A stretch of DNA of 53,092 nt from an uncultured Mediterranea sp. (GTDB lineage Bacteria; Bacteroidota; Bacteroidia; Bacteroidales; Bacteroidaceae), in contig CAMCUZ010000015.1 in assembly GCA_945879145.1 (NCBI GenBank), positions 1 to 53,092 on the forward strand, given 5' to 3'. A program made the translations under genes and the position numbers. Below are positions 52,986-53,092 of the stretch, piece by piece; positions within the stretch are counted from its first letter, which is position 1, and each line of letters opens with the position of its first letter. Under the pieces are notes generated by a model. The model worked only from the letters and a program-made list of their open reading frames with translations, was not told where the DNA came from and ran no database searches.

Positions 52986-53092
52986 TTATAAATCCAAGCT
53001 GTCCTCTTTGAGTAAGAAGTCGAAGAGACCTATTGTCAGTATGCCTTCTTCATTGCGACGTGGCATGATGTGGTCCTTCACAATGATAACCT
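52986..53092 (-). CDS. 3' end of an unrecognised gene
   Basis: The minus-strand frame open at the right edge encodes VIIVKDHIMPRRNEEGILTI then GLFDFLLKEDSLDL and a stop at 52986-52988. Only the last 34 codons are in the window. The family cannot be named from this. The small membrane protein follows it by 24 bases. Confidence 0.5.
   Translation of the reverse strand, partial: VIIVKDHIMPRRNEEGILTIGLFDFLLKEDSLDL

Overview
The window comes from a member of the order Bacteroidales (Bacteroidaceae or Prevotellaceae level; I cannot name a genus). The pointers are: SusC/SusD-type outer-membrane genes, many promoters of the Bacteroidetes type (a TTG about 19-20 bases before TAnnTTTG), almost no Shine-Dalgarno sequences, the order purH-mreB-mreC-mreD-mrdA-rodA, a DUF4827 lipoprotein beside glmM, and several secreted glycoside hydrolases with lipoprotein or Sec signals.

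Layout. 1-1,000: the 3' end of a dinD-like gene, a dead XRE-type regulator and an orphan vsr repair endonuclease, which looks like the remains of a restriction-modification locus. 1,010-3,000: a broken small minus-strand ORF, a CarboxypepD_reg-like secreted protein and the last codons of an AraC-type regulator. 3,069-10,014: a small glycan locus of SusC and SusD homologues facing a convergent GH3 hydrolase. 10,015-21,436: housekeeping genes on the plus strand (glutamine synthetase, fmt-rpe-comEC, a DHH phosphoesterase, the DUF4827 lipoprotein, glmM, an AGCS amino-acid:cation symporter and a DUF5009-like membrane protein).

21,437-30,325 is the accessory island and the most interesting part. 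A roughly 430-nt, highly structured leader with its own promoter and mutually exclusive hairpins precedes a PLD-nuclease/SNF2-type helicase. Next come an Eco57I-like adenine methyltransferase whose C-terminal third turns abruptly AT-rich, a DUF2971 gene overlapping it by ATGA, a gene of unknown family, and a DUF2442 gene. I read this as a split restriction/defence system in which the helicase-nuclease and the methylase are separate subunits and the specificity part has been exchanged. That functional reading is inference.

30,537-32,531 encodes a DUF5054 (GH38-like) secreted protein and is followed by a long palindrome. From 46,668 back to 32,989 everything runs on the minus strand: purH, mreBCD, mrdA and rodA (the rod-shape/elongasome cluster), an S8 peptidase, xseA-xseB (exonuclease VII), ilvE, surE and lpxB. 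Several of its gaps carry a genome-specific repeat with the core CCGCCCCTACA. 46,669-47,525 is a repeat-rich gap holding a MITE-like element with 25-bp inverted ends. 47,526-52,573 encodes a GH109-type NAD-dependent glycosidase and a LacZ-like GH2 beta-galactosidase, closed by an unusual terminator with a duplicated 3' arm. A small membrane protein and the 3' end of an unrecognised gene close the window on the minus strand.
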